Shown piece after piece: positions 50,989 through 59,275 of a stretch of 64,000 nucleotides of DNA (its first letter is position 1; each line of letters starts with the position of its first letter). The stretch spans positions 408,399-472,398 of the forward strand of contig NZ_VLKH01000004.1 in NCBI RefSeq assembly GCF_007830175.1. Reading direction: 5' to 3'. Source of the DNA: Sedimentibacter saalensis (lineage in GTDB: Bacteria > Bacillota > Clostridia > Tissierellales > Sedimentibacteraceae). The position numbers and the translations under genes are program-made. The notes beneath the pieces are model-generated. The model did not search any database and was not told where the DNA came from. It saw nothing but the letters and a program-made list of their open reading frames with translations.

Positions 50989-51072
50989 TGGATTTTGAAT
51001 TGTCAGATCAAAGCGATTTAATCTCCCTCCAAATATAGTTATGAAAAAATAAGACCTGAAGGTCTTATTTTT
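50989..51072 (+). ncRNA. Candidate regulatory RNA 2 (C-rich, csRNA-like)
   Basis: The predicted transcript of about 84 nt starts 7 nt after the site C -10 box. It has a 5' hairpin TTTGA/TCAAA, a single-stranded stretch with ATCTCCCTCC (51020-51030), and a terminator AATAAGACC-TGAA-GGTCTTATT with a T5 tail. It is homologous to RNA 1 in the C-rich and terminator parts. A 16-codon frame (50988-51038) overlaps it but would be almost leaderless with no ribosome site, and has no matching frame in RNA 1, so an RNA is preferred. Expression is not proven. Confidence 0.65.
51046..51072. terminator. Bidirectional terminator (RNA 2 and the NusG-II gene)
   Basis: AATAAGACC-TGAA-GGTCTTATT with U runs on both strands; nearly the same hairpin as at 46019. 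Confidence 0.85.
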
Positions 51073-51478
51073 ATGCGACAACATCTATATCAATATCATT
51101 TTCCTGATTGTTTGTATTGCTTTTAATATTAACAATAATTCCGTTAGGCATACAAACAATAGTTTCATACTCTTCTTTTATCCATCCTGTTTTTGAACAT
51201 ATCTCTTCAGGGCATATGTCTTTGTTCATTTCTAACATCCTTACAGCCCCATTCTTGACTTCTATGAAACCTGTATTTTCTCCAAATTTAAAGCTGTAAG
51301 TATTTGCAGCTTCCTCAGTTAATAATAACTTTTCTACAATGTTGCCATTTACTTTAATTTCAATTACCTTCGCCTCATCTTTTGTACCAAATAATACAGC
51401 TAATCCTAACCATGCAACACTTATAATAATAAGTGAGCATATTAATATTTTATCCCATAATGTCATTTTGCTTAACAT
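51071..51478 (-). CDS. NusG domain II-like (DUF1312) membrane-anchored protein
   Basis: The 135-residue protein has one N-terminal membrane segment (about 10-30) and an extracytoplasmic domain with the family pattern NKDICPEEICSKTGWIKEEYETIVCMPNGIIV. Related proteins occur with RnfG/ApbE-like redox or FMN-transfer genes in Firmicutes, but none is adjacent here. ATG 51478 follows AAAGGA. It is preceded by site E, so it belongs to the regulon. Confidence 0.85.
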   Translation of the reverse strand: MLSKMTLWDKILICSLIIISVAWLGLAVLFGTKDEAKVIEIKVNGNIVEKLLLTEEAANTYSFKFGENTGFIEVKNGAVRMLEMNKDICPEEICSKTGWIKEEYETIVCMPNGIIVNIKSNTNNQENDIDIDVVA

Positions 51479-51522
51479 CTGAATTTTCCTTTCAATATTT
51501 CAAGTTATATAATTAACAATCA

Positions 51523-51557
51523 ATTATAAAATAAAAATGTGAAGAAGTTATGTATCT
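51523..51557 (-). promoter_or_regulatory. Site E: tandem 11-bp repeats plus -10 box of the NusG-II gene
   Basis: The minus strand has AGATACATAAC (51557-51547) then TTCTTCACATT (51546-51536), 7 nt, TATAAT (51528-51523). The leader to ATG 51478 is about 38 nt. Confidence 0.7.
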
Positions 51558-51702
51558 TTAATGGCCACATAAATTTAAATTTACAAAATCTTTAACAAAA
51601 ATAAAAAATGGACATATTATGTATTAAGATAGATGTCCACTAAAACATAACAACATACATCGTTCTATCTTTGATATTAATTAATAGGGTGATAATTAAA
51701 TT

Positions 51703-52047
51703 ATGGAATGTCCATTTTGTTGTTTTTTAAAAAATTATACAGGACGATTTGTAGGTATAGGCTTTGTATGCAACTGTTGTCTTGACACAACTCAGTACAA
51801 CCACGTTTATGGATTTGGTTATCTGAGAAGACGGTCTTTTTATGGTGACAGCATTAGATTGTATGATGCTCCAAGGGATGGAAATGTAATATTTACTGCT
51901 AATTGTGATGATATATTTGAAGTTTACTTTCCACCTAATGATGCAAACGGACCTATGAGTATGGAAGAGCTTAAAACTATAGTTGAAGAAAAGGAAAAGA
52001 ACTCATTTTCTAGATTCGTCAGCACAAAAGGGGGAGAAGGCAAATGA
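51703..52047 (+). CDS. Cysteine-rich hypothetical protein, first of a paralogous pair
   Basis: The 114-residue protein starts MECPFCCFLKNYTGRFVGIGFVC. It has Cys pairs at the N-terminus and a later NVIFTANCDDIFEVYF. The Arg-Leu-Val turn, the spacing of glycines and the final Cys-Asp-(x)-Ile-x-x-Val resemble the next gene. Both could be small beta-barrel (SH3/Sm-like) domains. A GGGTGAT ribosome site is about 10 nt before the ATG. The stop overlaps the next start by 4 bp. Family not recognised. Confidence 0.65.
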   Translation: MECPFCCFLKNYTGRFVGIGFVCNCCLDTTQYNHVYGFGYLRRRSFYGDSIRLYDAPRDGNVIFTANCDDIFEVYFPPNDANGPMSMEELKTIVEEKEKNSFSRFVSTKGGEGK

Positions 52048-52262
52048 TTGAACATGAAAATAATTGTAGTATTTGTGATAATCTCTTGAATGATTATAGC
52101 GGAAGACTCGTATCAATAAAAACCAAATGCCCATCCTACTACTATGCTGAAGGACGAATTTTAGATATAAGAGACAATCTTGTTATAATGGAATTTAGAT
52201 ATGGCGGAATAATAGTAATTTGCTGTGACAATATATGCTACGTTCGACCAATAGAAGCATAA
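52044..52262 (+). CDS. Cysteine-rich hypothetical protein, second of a paralogous pair
   Basis: The 72-residue protein has CSICDNLLNDYSGRLVSI and GGIIVICCDNICYV, parallel to YTGRFVGI and NVIFTANCDDIFEV in its neighbour. The ATG overlaps the upstream stop. Its ribosome site GGGGGAGAA (52030-52038) is perfectly complementary over 9 nt to the exposed C-rich part of candidate RNA 1, so it could be a target. Function unknown. Confidence 0.65.
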   Translation: MIEHENNCSICDNLLNDYSGRLVSIKTKCPSYYYAEGRILDIRDNLVIMEFRYGGIIVICCDNICYVRPIEA

Positions 52263-52306
52263 AATTAAAAATTATAACGAATAGGTAAATATCTTAATTA
52301 AAAAAT

Positions 52307-52353
52307 AATGACCATGTATGATTTTAAATTATGAGATATCATATATGGTCATT
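52307..52353. terminator. Terminator between the paralogous pair and the MFS gene
   Basis: AATGACCAT/ATGGTCATT plus an AT-rich inner stem, with U-rich sequence on the plus strand (TTTTGCATTTTTTT). It separates convergent genes. Confidence 0.75.
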
Positions 52354-52363
52354 TTGCATTTTT

Positions 52364-53596
52364 TTATTCGTACCTATTTTGAACTTCTCTATGTCTGTCG
52401 AATATAAAATTTTTTGATATAATCAATATGGTAATAAATATTACACCCGCTGCAATCATCCACAATACTGGTATTGATATATAATTTATTATGAAGCTAT
52501 TTATTAAAGAACCTGTTAATCCGCCCATTTGCAATACTAATGAGTTTACTGACAATACAGAGGCTCTGATATTACCAGGAATTTCACTGTTTAATATAAC
52601 ATTTTCAGGAATATTTGACATTCCTAAAAACAAATATATTAAAGTATAAAATACAATAAACGAATATGCATTTAACTGAAGAGCTGCAACAATCAATGAA
52701 GATACAAGCATAGTTCGTAGTATTAAATACATTTTTTTAAAGTCTAAATTATACCTTTCAATAATTTTTTCTGATATAATGCTTCCAAATATACTTGATG
52801 CAAAATACAAAAATGATATAATTCCAAGAAGCCAATACATGCTGTTATCAGGCAAAAGCGAAGTAAAATGTGGCTGCCAATATGTTTCTATGGTTAATAA
52901 GAAAAATCCTGTTGCAAATGCAGAAATAAAAATACACTTTATAGTTCTGTTTTTTATTACTATCAATGAACTGTCTTTAATATGATTTTTTAATGATATA
53001 TTCTTTTTTATATCAGATTTAGAATTTTCAGAAATAAAAACAACAGATAATAACAGCACTATAATAATTAATAATATTTCTGCAACCAAGTTTAAATCAA
53101 AAGTTCCAATATCTACAATTAAGCTTTGCGAGAACTTAGGTAATACTCCTCCCGTCAATGCCCCTAAAGATAAACCCAGTGAATCTAATACAGACAGGCG
53201 AACGGTAATTTTATGTAACTTATCCTTCCCAAATGTTTCAATATAAGAATCTATAAACAAAGCATCAAATGAACCGGAAGAAAGAGCTCTGCTGGTTCCA
53301 TAAAATATTATACCAATACACAAAAAAATCATACCTTGGCCAATAAGAATAACTGAATATCCAAAAAGTGCAACAATCAAAGACAGACAAAATATTTTTT
53401 TCCTGCCTATTACATCGGCTAATATTCCTGTGGGCAGTTCAAGTACTACTACAGTTAACGAATATATTCCCATGATTATAGATATGTTGCTTAAAGAAGC
53501 ACCTTTATCAATTAACAACAGGCTTAAAACAGGTACGAGAAGACCCGTTGATAATGATCTTAGGAATACTATTAAGGAATATAATTTCACCCTCAT
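52364..53596 (-). CDS. MFS transporter
   Basis: The 410-residue protein has 12 hydrophobic segments. An LPTGILADVIGRKKIF loop between TM2 and TM3 is the MFS signature. It is likely an exporter of drugs or other small molecules, but substrate is not predictable. ATG 53596 follows AAGGAG. It begins 3 bp after the HTH regulator stop, so the two form an operon. Confidence 0.88.
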   Translation of the reverse strand: MRVKLYSLIVFLRSLSTGLLVPVLSLLLIDKGASLSNISIIMGIYSLTVVVLELPTGILADVIGRKKIFCLSLIVALFGYSVILIGQGMIFLCIGIIFYGTSRALSSGSFDALFIDSYIETFGKDKLHKITVRLSVLDSLGLSLGALTGGVLPKFSQSLIVDIGTFDLNLVAEILLIIIVLLLSVVFISENSKSDIKKNISLKNHIKDSSLIVIKNRTIKCIFISAFATGFFLLTIETYWQPHFTSLLPDNSMYWLLGIISFLYFASSIFGSIISEKIIERYNLDFKKMYLILRTMLVSSLIVAALQLNAYSFIVFYTLIYLFLGMSNIPENVILNSEIPGNIRASVLSVNSLVLQMGGLTGSLINSFIINYISIPVLWMIAAGVIFITILIISKNFIFDRHREVQNRYE

Positions 53597-53599
53597 TTT

Positions 53600-54187
53600 T
53601 TACTCCTTCACCTGATTTTCTATTAAATCTGCCCTGTATGCTATTAAAGCATATTCAAATGGGTGAGAAGCTTCAGTTGATTTAGAATGACTGTTAATAA
53701 AATTATTTACCATGTCATACAATTCATTTGCTTCTTTTTCAGTCAAGTGAACAACCCCTGATAAAATATCAGCCAATTTATTTCCCTTGTTAAATTCATC
53801 TGTTAGAAGTGCTCTTTTATATTTTATTAAATCTTGAAAACCGTTGTATGTTTCATAAATCATATTTCTTGCTAAAATATCACGTTCTTCTGATAGTTCA
53901 TCATTAATACTCTGCCCCAGGCTGATTGTTTTGTCAGTTATTGTTAAGTACTTTGCTGTTATACCATTTATAACTTCACAATGGTCAGTTTCTATAATCC
54001 CTAATTGCTCTAATAGCTTTATATGATGACGAGCAGATGAAGGCGTTATGTTTAAATTATCTGCAATATATTTTGATGTTACAGGTCTTCCTTCGACACG
54101 CATAAATTTCATTATTTTTTGCCTGATTGGTGACATTACAACTTTAAGATCCTCATCTGATGCAATTACTATTTTATCATTTACCAT
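53600..54187 (-). CDS. ArsR-like winged-helix regulator
   Basis: The 195-residue protein has an N-terminal winged helix with MSPIRQKIMKFMRVEGRPVTSKYIADNLNITPSSARHHIKLLEQLGII. A helical C-terminal domain of about 100 residues probably senses the inducer and mediates dimerisation. ATG 54187 follows GGAGG. A perfect palindrome 21 bp upstream is probably its own operator. It heads the operon with the MFS exporter. Confidence 0.86.
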   Translation of the reverse strand: MVNDKIVIASDEDLKVVMSPIRQKIMKFMRVEGRPVTSKYIADNLNITPSSARHHIKLLEQLGIIETDHCEVINGITAKYLTITDKTISLGQSINDELSEERDILARNMIYETYNGFQDLIKYKRALLTDEFNKGNKLADILSGVVHLTEKEANELYDMVNNFINSHSKSTEASHPFEYALIAYRADLIENQVKE

Positions 54188-54207
54188 GATAACACCTCCG
54201 AAACATC

Positions 54208-54224
54208 GTTACAATTATTGTAAC
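54208..54224. promoter_or_regulatory. Operator-like palindrome of the HTH-MFS operon
   Basis: GTTACAAT-T-ATTGTAAC, a perfect 17-bp inverted repeat directly upstream of the regulator gene; likely autoregulatory. Confidence 0.65.
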
Positions 54225-54263
54225 ATTACATTAATTGTTTTGTCTAGAGAAAAATAAAAAATA

Positions 54264-54303
54264 TTATAAAAAAACATGACTTCAATTGTCATGTTCTTTA
54301 TAA
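54264..54303 (-). terminator. Terminator after the chemotaxis receptor gene
   Basis: AACATGAC/GTCATGTT around a 7-nt loop, with A- and T-rich flanks extending the stem. It lies between the receptor stop at 54314 and the HTH promoter. Confidence 0.7.
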
Positions 54304-54313
54304 TATTTTTTAC

Positions 54314-56368
54314 TTAACTTAATATAAACTTTTTAATCAATTCATTTAATCTTTCTACCTGTGATGCCAGTTCTACACTATTTGCTGCTGACTCCTCAGC
54401 TGAAGCGGCATTTTCTTGGACCACAGATGATACCTGTTCAACGCCAATTTTTATTTGTTCTATAGCTACCGCTCCATCATTGGCCATATCAACTATGTTT
54501 CCTATCAACCTGCTTGCTTCTTCAGTTGCAACTACCACTTCTTCTAAATATTTCCCTGTTTCTTTAGCTAATGTTGTTCCATTGCTAATAGCCGAAAGTG
54601 AATTTTCTATTAAATCTGTAGTTTCCTTTGCAGCTTCTGCTGACTTTCCTGCTAAGTTTCTTACTTCATCAGCTACTACTGCAAATCCCTTTCCTGCAGC
54701 ACCTGCACGTGCGGCTTCCACTGCTGCATTTAATGCTAAAATATTAGTCTGGAAAGCAATATCATCTATTACCTTGATTATTTTTCCTATTTGCCCTGAT
54801 GTCTTGCTTATTTCATTGATAGCTATTAACAGCTCCTGCATTTTAGCATTCCCGTTTTCAACTTTTTCAGAAGCTTCTAGTGATTTGTTCCCAGCATCTT
54901 TAGCTTCATCTGCTGTATTTTTAACTCCATCAGCAAGCACAATTATTGAGGCTGATAATTCTTCTATTGAGCTTGCTTGTTCTGTGGCTCCTTGTGAAGT
55001 TGCTGATGCTCCGCTTGCTATTTGTTCTGCTCCGCTGTTAATAGCTTCTGATGATTCTTTTATTTCTCCAATTACTTGTTTCTGCATTTCACTGACATTA
55101 ATCAATGCATTTTTAAGTTTTTCAAATTCTCCGGTATATTCATATTTTAAGTTCCAACGTATATCTCCATTTGCAAATTGATTCAATACTTCTGAACTTT
55201 CATCTATATAGTCAATGTATTTCTTTAACCTGTCTGTTAAGCTGCTTATTGATTCTGCTAATTTACCTACCTCATCATTTGAAGATACATTTATTTCAAC
55301 ATCAAGGTCGCCATTAGCCAGCTTGTCAGTTACCCTTTGTATCTGCACTATTGGTTTTGTCATTTTTGTTATCAATATAAATATTAAAGTAAGTAATAAT
55401 ATTCCAACAATTAAAAAGATAAAAATAACTTTATTTGATAAATCTTCAGTAGCCCGTGAAAATTCTTTTTCACTCATAGATGATACCAGCTTCCATCCAG
55501 TATCTCCTATAACATCCAGGCTGCCAACATGCTTTTCTCCATTTTCTTCATACTCAATTAATTCAGTATTGCTTTCTCTGATAGCAGATACTAATTTCTC
55601 ATCAAACCCAACTTCTGTAACATTCTTCAGTAACTTATCAGCATCTTTGCTATAAGCTATATTATTGTCACCTGTTAAAAGTGTAAAATATCCGCTTTCG
55701 CCAAATTTATTGTCACCTGTAATTTGTTCAAGTTTATCAATTAATATATCAACACATACTTCTCCAATCACCTGTCCATTTACATTTACAGGAACTGATA
55801 ATGTAACCGCCATGGAGCCAGTGTTAGAATCCTTATATATTTCTGACACATGCTTTAATCCATCCTGAAGCGTCCTATAATATGCTTTTTGTGTTAAATC
55901 AACATCTTCTTTAACAACAGTCTTTGATGATGTTACATAACTTGATGGACTTTCTTCGGCTACATAAACAGAGCTTACAACTCCATCATATCCCTTTTGA
56001 GCATCTTTCAATATTGCTATTACATTGGCAAAATCTTTATTTGTTGTTACACTTGTTCCATTTTGAGTGCTGATTAAATAATTTTGAACCGTTGTGTTAT
56101 TTGATACCATTTCTGCTAAAACTGTATAGCGTTCAAAAAATTCATTTGCTTCTCCACTTACCCTCATAGCTTTTTCTAGCAACAATTCCTGCTTTGTCGT
56201 TTCATATTCTGATCTTACACTAGATGAAATTACAACACCACTTATGGATAATAGCACTAAGCATGCTATAAATATTGCTGTTACAAGTTTTCCTCTAATA
56301 GTTCTTGCTTTCTTGATTTTTTTGAAGCTAATTTCATCTTTGACAATTTTGTTTTTAATAAATTTCAT
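54314..56368 (-). CDS. Methyl-accepting chemotaxis protein with dCache-type sensor
   Basis: This 684-residue protein has TM1 (about 25-47), an extracytoplasmic sensor domain of the dCache type (about 55-300), TM2 (about 305-327), HAMP and a signalling domain with the conserved tip IGKIIKVIDDIAFQTNILAL. ATG 56368 follows GAAAGG; an upstream ATG at 56413 lacks a site. It signals through CheA/CheW to the flagellar motor, so the cell is probably motile. Ligand unknown. Confidence 0.92.
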   Translation of the reverse strand: MKFIKNKIVKDEISFKKIKKARTIRGKLVTAIFIACLVLLSISGVVISSSVRSEYETTKQELLLEKAMRVSGEANEFFERYTVLAEMVSNNTTVQNYLISTQNGTSVTTNKDFANVIAILKDAQKGYDGVVSSVYVAEESPSSYVTSSKTVVKEDVDLTQKAYYRTLQDGLKHVSEIYKDSNTGSMAVTLSVPVNVNGQVIGEVCVDILIDKLEQITGDNKFGESGYFTLLTGDNNIAYSKDADKLLKNVTEVGFDEKLVSAIRESNTELIEYEENGEKHVGSLDVIGDTGWKLVSSMSEKEFSRATEDLSNKVIFIFLIVGILLLTLIFILITKMTKPIVQIQRVTDKLANGDLDVEINVSSNDEVGKLAESISSLTDRLKKYIDYIDESSEVLNQFANGDIRWNLKYEYTGEFEKLKNALINVSEMQKQVIGEIKESSEAINSGAEQIASGASATSQGATEQASSIEELSASIIVLADGVKNTADEAKDAGNKSLEASEKVENGNAKMQELLIAINEISKTSGQIGKIIKVIDDIAFQTNILALNAAVEAARAGAAGKGFAVVADEVRNLAGKSAEAAKETTDLIENSLSAISNGTTLAKETGKYLEEVVVATEEASRLIGNIVDMANDGAVAIEQIKIGVEQVSSVVQENAASAEESAANSVELASQVERLNELIKKFILS

Positions 56369-56931
56369 GTTTTTACCTTTCTCTCTGAGCTGCTTTTTTT
56401 GTGTGTACAGCATATATCGGCAAAAGCATTAAATTATTTACAAAATTAATAATACATTTTATTCCATTTGAAAAATATTTTCTGCACAATTAAATGTTGC
56501 ACAGGTAAATCCATATTATTTTAATAAATATTTTTATGCTGCAAATGTATTCGACATTTAATGCTTAAATTGTAGTTTAAAATAAATATATGAACAAATG
56601 TTGAGCAGTACATAATATAGTTTTTCCTCAAATCCAAATTTTGTATATTCTATGAAATTGTAAATAATAATTCATATTTTTCTGATACTTCTATTCATAT
56701 TAATTAAATTAATCCGGGTATGAAATCAATTATGTTGGTTTTGTATTATAAAAATTTCAAGAAGGAGGTAAAAACAAAACTATTTGTTTTATTGCAGTTG
56801 CCTTAATGTCAGTAAATTATTTTACAAGTGACATGAGGACCATTTATTTTGTTATGTGAAGGGGGTGCATAGTAAATAAACATTAAATAATCTCTTTTTA
56901 AAAAATACATTTGGAAAAATAGGAGGATATA
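56369..56931. other. 563-bp intergenic region with an orphan ribosome site
   Basis: AT-rich promoter region of two divergent genes. It holds a strong AAGGAGG (56762-56768) followed by an open frame with no proper start codon. Its codons from 56776 give a signal-peptide-like sequence up to a TGA at 56857; the first ATG in frame is at 56806 (17 codons). It may be a decayed gene or unusual leader. No riboswitch pattern was recognised. Confidence 0.4.
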
Positions 56932-59175
56932 ATGAAGTATAAAATAGTATGTCTACTGACAATTGCATCCATGATTATTGGAAGCATGGCAACTACTACA
57001 TATGCAGTATCTGCAGCTGATGGAAACATCAATAACGGGAAGAAATTTGTTCAAAAAAAGGACAATCTTCCAGACCCATTAACAACCAAACAACTTGATT
57101 TAAGAGAGAAAGCAGTGAAAGCAAAACTTAATGGTAAAGCATTAGGTAAAACTCATGAAGTTGCCAAAGGCCAGTATGTTGAGCTGGAAAGAGAAGGTGA
57201 AGGAGCAATATGGACAGTCTTAGGCGAATTTGCAGATTTTCCGCACAACAATATAACAGAACCTGATCGTAAAGTAGATAATACAACAATCTGGGAACCT
57301 GATTTCAGCAGGGATTATTTTTATGATTTGCTTTTCAGCGAAGAACCCGGTGCAAACTCCATGCGAAACTATTACATTGAACAATCTTCTAATCGTTACG
57401 CAGTCTATGGTGATGTTACAGATTGGATTAAGGTACCAAATAATGCTGCATATTACGATGACAATCCTGACTCAAATGTATGGCTTTTCCTGGAAGATAC
57501 AGTAAATGGCTGGTATCAAGAACAGCTTGACGCAGGCATGTCTCCTGACAAGATAAATGAGTACCTAAAACAGTATGATGTAAGAGACCGTTACGATTAC
57601 GATGGCGACGGAGATTTTGACGAACCTGATGGTTATATTGATACATTCCAGTCAGTGCATGCAGGCGAAGGTGAAGAAGCCGGCGGCGGAACTTTAGGTG
57701 ATGATGCTATATGGAGCCACAGCTGGTATGCTTACAGTAATCTGATTGGTAAAGAAGGACCTTCTTTCAATATGTTAGGCGGCATCCAGATTGGCGATAG
57801 TGATTACTGGGTTGGTAAATATACAATTCAACCTGAAAATGGAGGAGTTGGAGTTTTTACACACGAATATGGCCATGACCTGGGTTTGCCTGATCTTTAT
57901 GACACTTCAGGTGGTGAGAATGGTACAGGTTTCTGGACTCTTATGTCTTCAGGCTCATGGATGAGCGATGGAACAAAGGATATCGGTTCTAAGCCAAGCC
58001 ACATGGGAGCCTGGGAAAAGTTGCAGTTTGGATGGTTAAATTATGAAGTAACTAAAGCAAGTAAAAAACCAATGTCATTCAAATTAGGCCCAATGGAATT
58101 CAATACAAAGCAACCACAGGCTTTGTTCGTGGTTTTGCCGGAGAAGTCTGTGACCACTGTTATCAGTGAACCATATGCTGGCTCAAATTTCTACTACAGT
58201 GGATCTGGTGATGACCTGGATAACTTTATGACTAAGCAAATTGACGTCACTTCCGGTACAGCCATATCTGCAATGGTGAACTACGACATAGAAGAAGATT
58301 GGGACTATGCTTATCTTGTAGTCTCTACAGATGGTGGTGCAACTTGGACAAATATAGAGACAAATCTTTCAACTGATGATGACCCAAATGGCCAAAACTA
58401 TGGTAATGGCATCACAGGCACTTCGAATAAATGGGTTGAATTAACTGCTGATATTTCAGCTTATGAAGGACCGATAACTCTTGGTTTCCGCTACTGGACT
58501 GATGGAGCTTCTGGCGGAGTAGGCTTCATGGTAGACGACATCAGTATCAAAGGCTTTCCAATAGATGGTGCTGAAACTGAAACTGATGAAGGCTGGAAAT
58601 TTGATGGTTTTAAAGTGACTACCGGAACAGAATCCGGACTTTTCAGCAATTATTATATAGCTGAATACCGTACTTACAAAGGTTATGACTCCACGCTTAA
58701 AGTAGGTCCATACAACTTTGGTTTTTTAGATAATAAACTTCTGGCAAACTGGGCTGAACATTTTGCTTATCAAGATGGTTTACTCATAAATTATTGGGAT
58801 ACTTCTCAAAGCGATAATGCTACAGCTGATCACCCAGGACATGGTTTAGTTCTGCCAATTGATGCTCATTACCAGGCGCTGAAACGTGTTGATGGTAAAA
58901 TTTGGCGTAACCGCATCCAGACATATGACTCCACATTCACTACAACTGCAACAGACGGAATTCCGGATTTGCATTTAAATAGTATATTATCACCTGTTAA
59001 AAGTCTACCGGCAGTAAATGTATTTGATGATAGTATACTGCACTATGATGAAACCAATCCACAAGGAAGTGTAATTCATCCAAATACCGGCACAATTATT
59101 GAGATTCGTTCAATGGATTCTAACGGTTTCATTCAAATACAGGTACATTCAGCAAAATCAAGCAAAAATAAATAA
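56932..59175 (+). CDS. Secreted M6-family metalloprotease (immune inhibitor A-like)
   Basis: The 747-residue protein has a signal peptide ending near ATTTYA, a propeptide-like region, and a zinc protease core with HEYGHDLGLPDLYD (H311, E312, H315). The C-terminal half (about 400-740) holds beta-sandwich domains with FRYWTDGASGGVGFMVDDISI, as in immune inhibitor A proteins. ATG 56932 follows AGGAGG. It is exported and probably degrades extracellular proteins for peptide nutrition. Single gene with a terminator after it. Confidence 0.92.
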   Translation: MKYKIVCLLTIASMIIGSMATTTYAVSAADGNINNGKKFVQKKDNLPDPLTTKQLDLREKAVKAKLNGKALGKTHEVAKGQYVELEREGEGAIWTVLGEFADFPHNNITEPDRKVDNTTIWEPDFSRDYFYDLLFSEEPGANSMRNYYIEQSSNRYAVYGDVTDWIKVPNNAAYYDDNPDSNVWLFLEDTVNGWYQEQLDAGMSPDKINEYLKQYDVRDRYDYDGDGDFDEPDGYIDTFQSVHAGEGEEAGGGTLGDDAIWSHSWYAYSNLIGKEGPSFNMLGGIQIGDSDYWVGKYTIQPENGGVGVFTHEYGHDLGLPDLYDTSGGENGTGFWTLMSSGSWMSDGTKDIGSKPSHMGAWEKLQFGWLNYEVTKASKKPMSFKLGPMEFNTKQPQALFVVLPEKSVTTVISEPYAGSNFYYSGSGDDLDNFMTKQIDVTSGTAISAMVNYDIEEDWDYAYLVVSTDGGATWTNIETNLSTDDDPNGQNYGNGITGTSNKWVELTADISAYEGPITLGFRYWTDGASGGVGFMVDDISIKGFPIDGAETETDEGWKFDGFKVTTGTESGLFSNYYIAEYRTYKGYDSTLKVGPYNFGFLDNKLLANWAEHFAYQDGLLINYWDTSQSDNATADHPGHGLVLPIDAHYQALKRVDGKIWRNRIQTYDSTFTTTATDGIPDLHLNSILSPVKSLPAVNVFDDSILHYDETNPQGSVIHPNTGTIIEIRSMDSNGFIQIQVHSAKSSKNK

Positions 59176-59201
59176 TAACCAACTTGTTTCGTAATACCAC
59201 G

Positions 59202-59240
59202 GGTTCAGTTTTGTTTATTTGTAATAAATGAAACTGAACC
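59202..59240 (+). terminator. Terminator after the M6 protease gene
   Basis: GGTTCAGTTT/AAACTGAACC around an AT-rich loop, 27 bp after the stop. It may be bidirectional, since the DUF421 gene is convergent. Confidence 0.75.
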
Positions 59241-59275
59241 TGAAATTTGAATCTACTAATATTATTGTTTAATTT

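Noticed and set aside
50988..51038. A 16-codon peptide inside candidate RNA 2
   Set aside because: The ATG would be at the very 5' end without a ribosome site, and RNA 1 has no matching peptide. Structure and the C-rich loop are what the two share.
51640..51690. A possible tandem-repeat site before the cysteine-rich pair
   Set aside because: Only CATAAC matches; the second half and the -10 box (TTTGAT) are poor.
56369..56931. A riboswitch upstream of the M6 protease gene
   Set aside because: The region is long enough, but I could not match it to c-di-GMP, cobalamin, glycine, SAM or other known consensus patterns.
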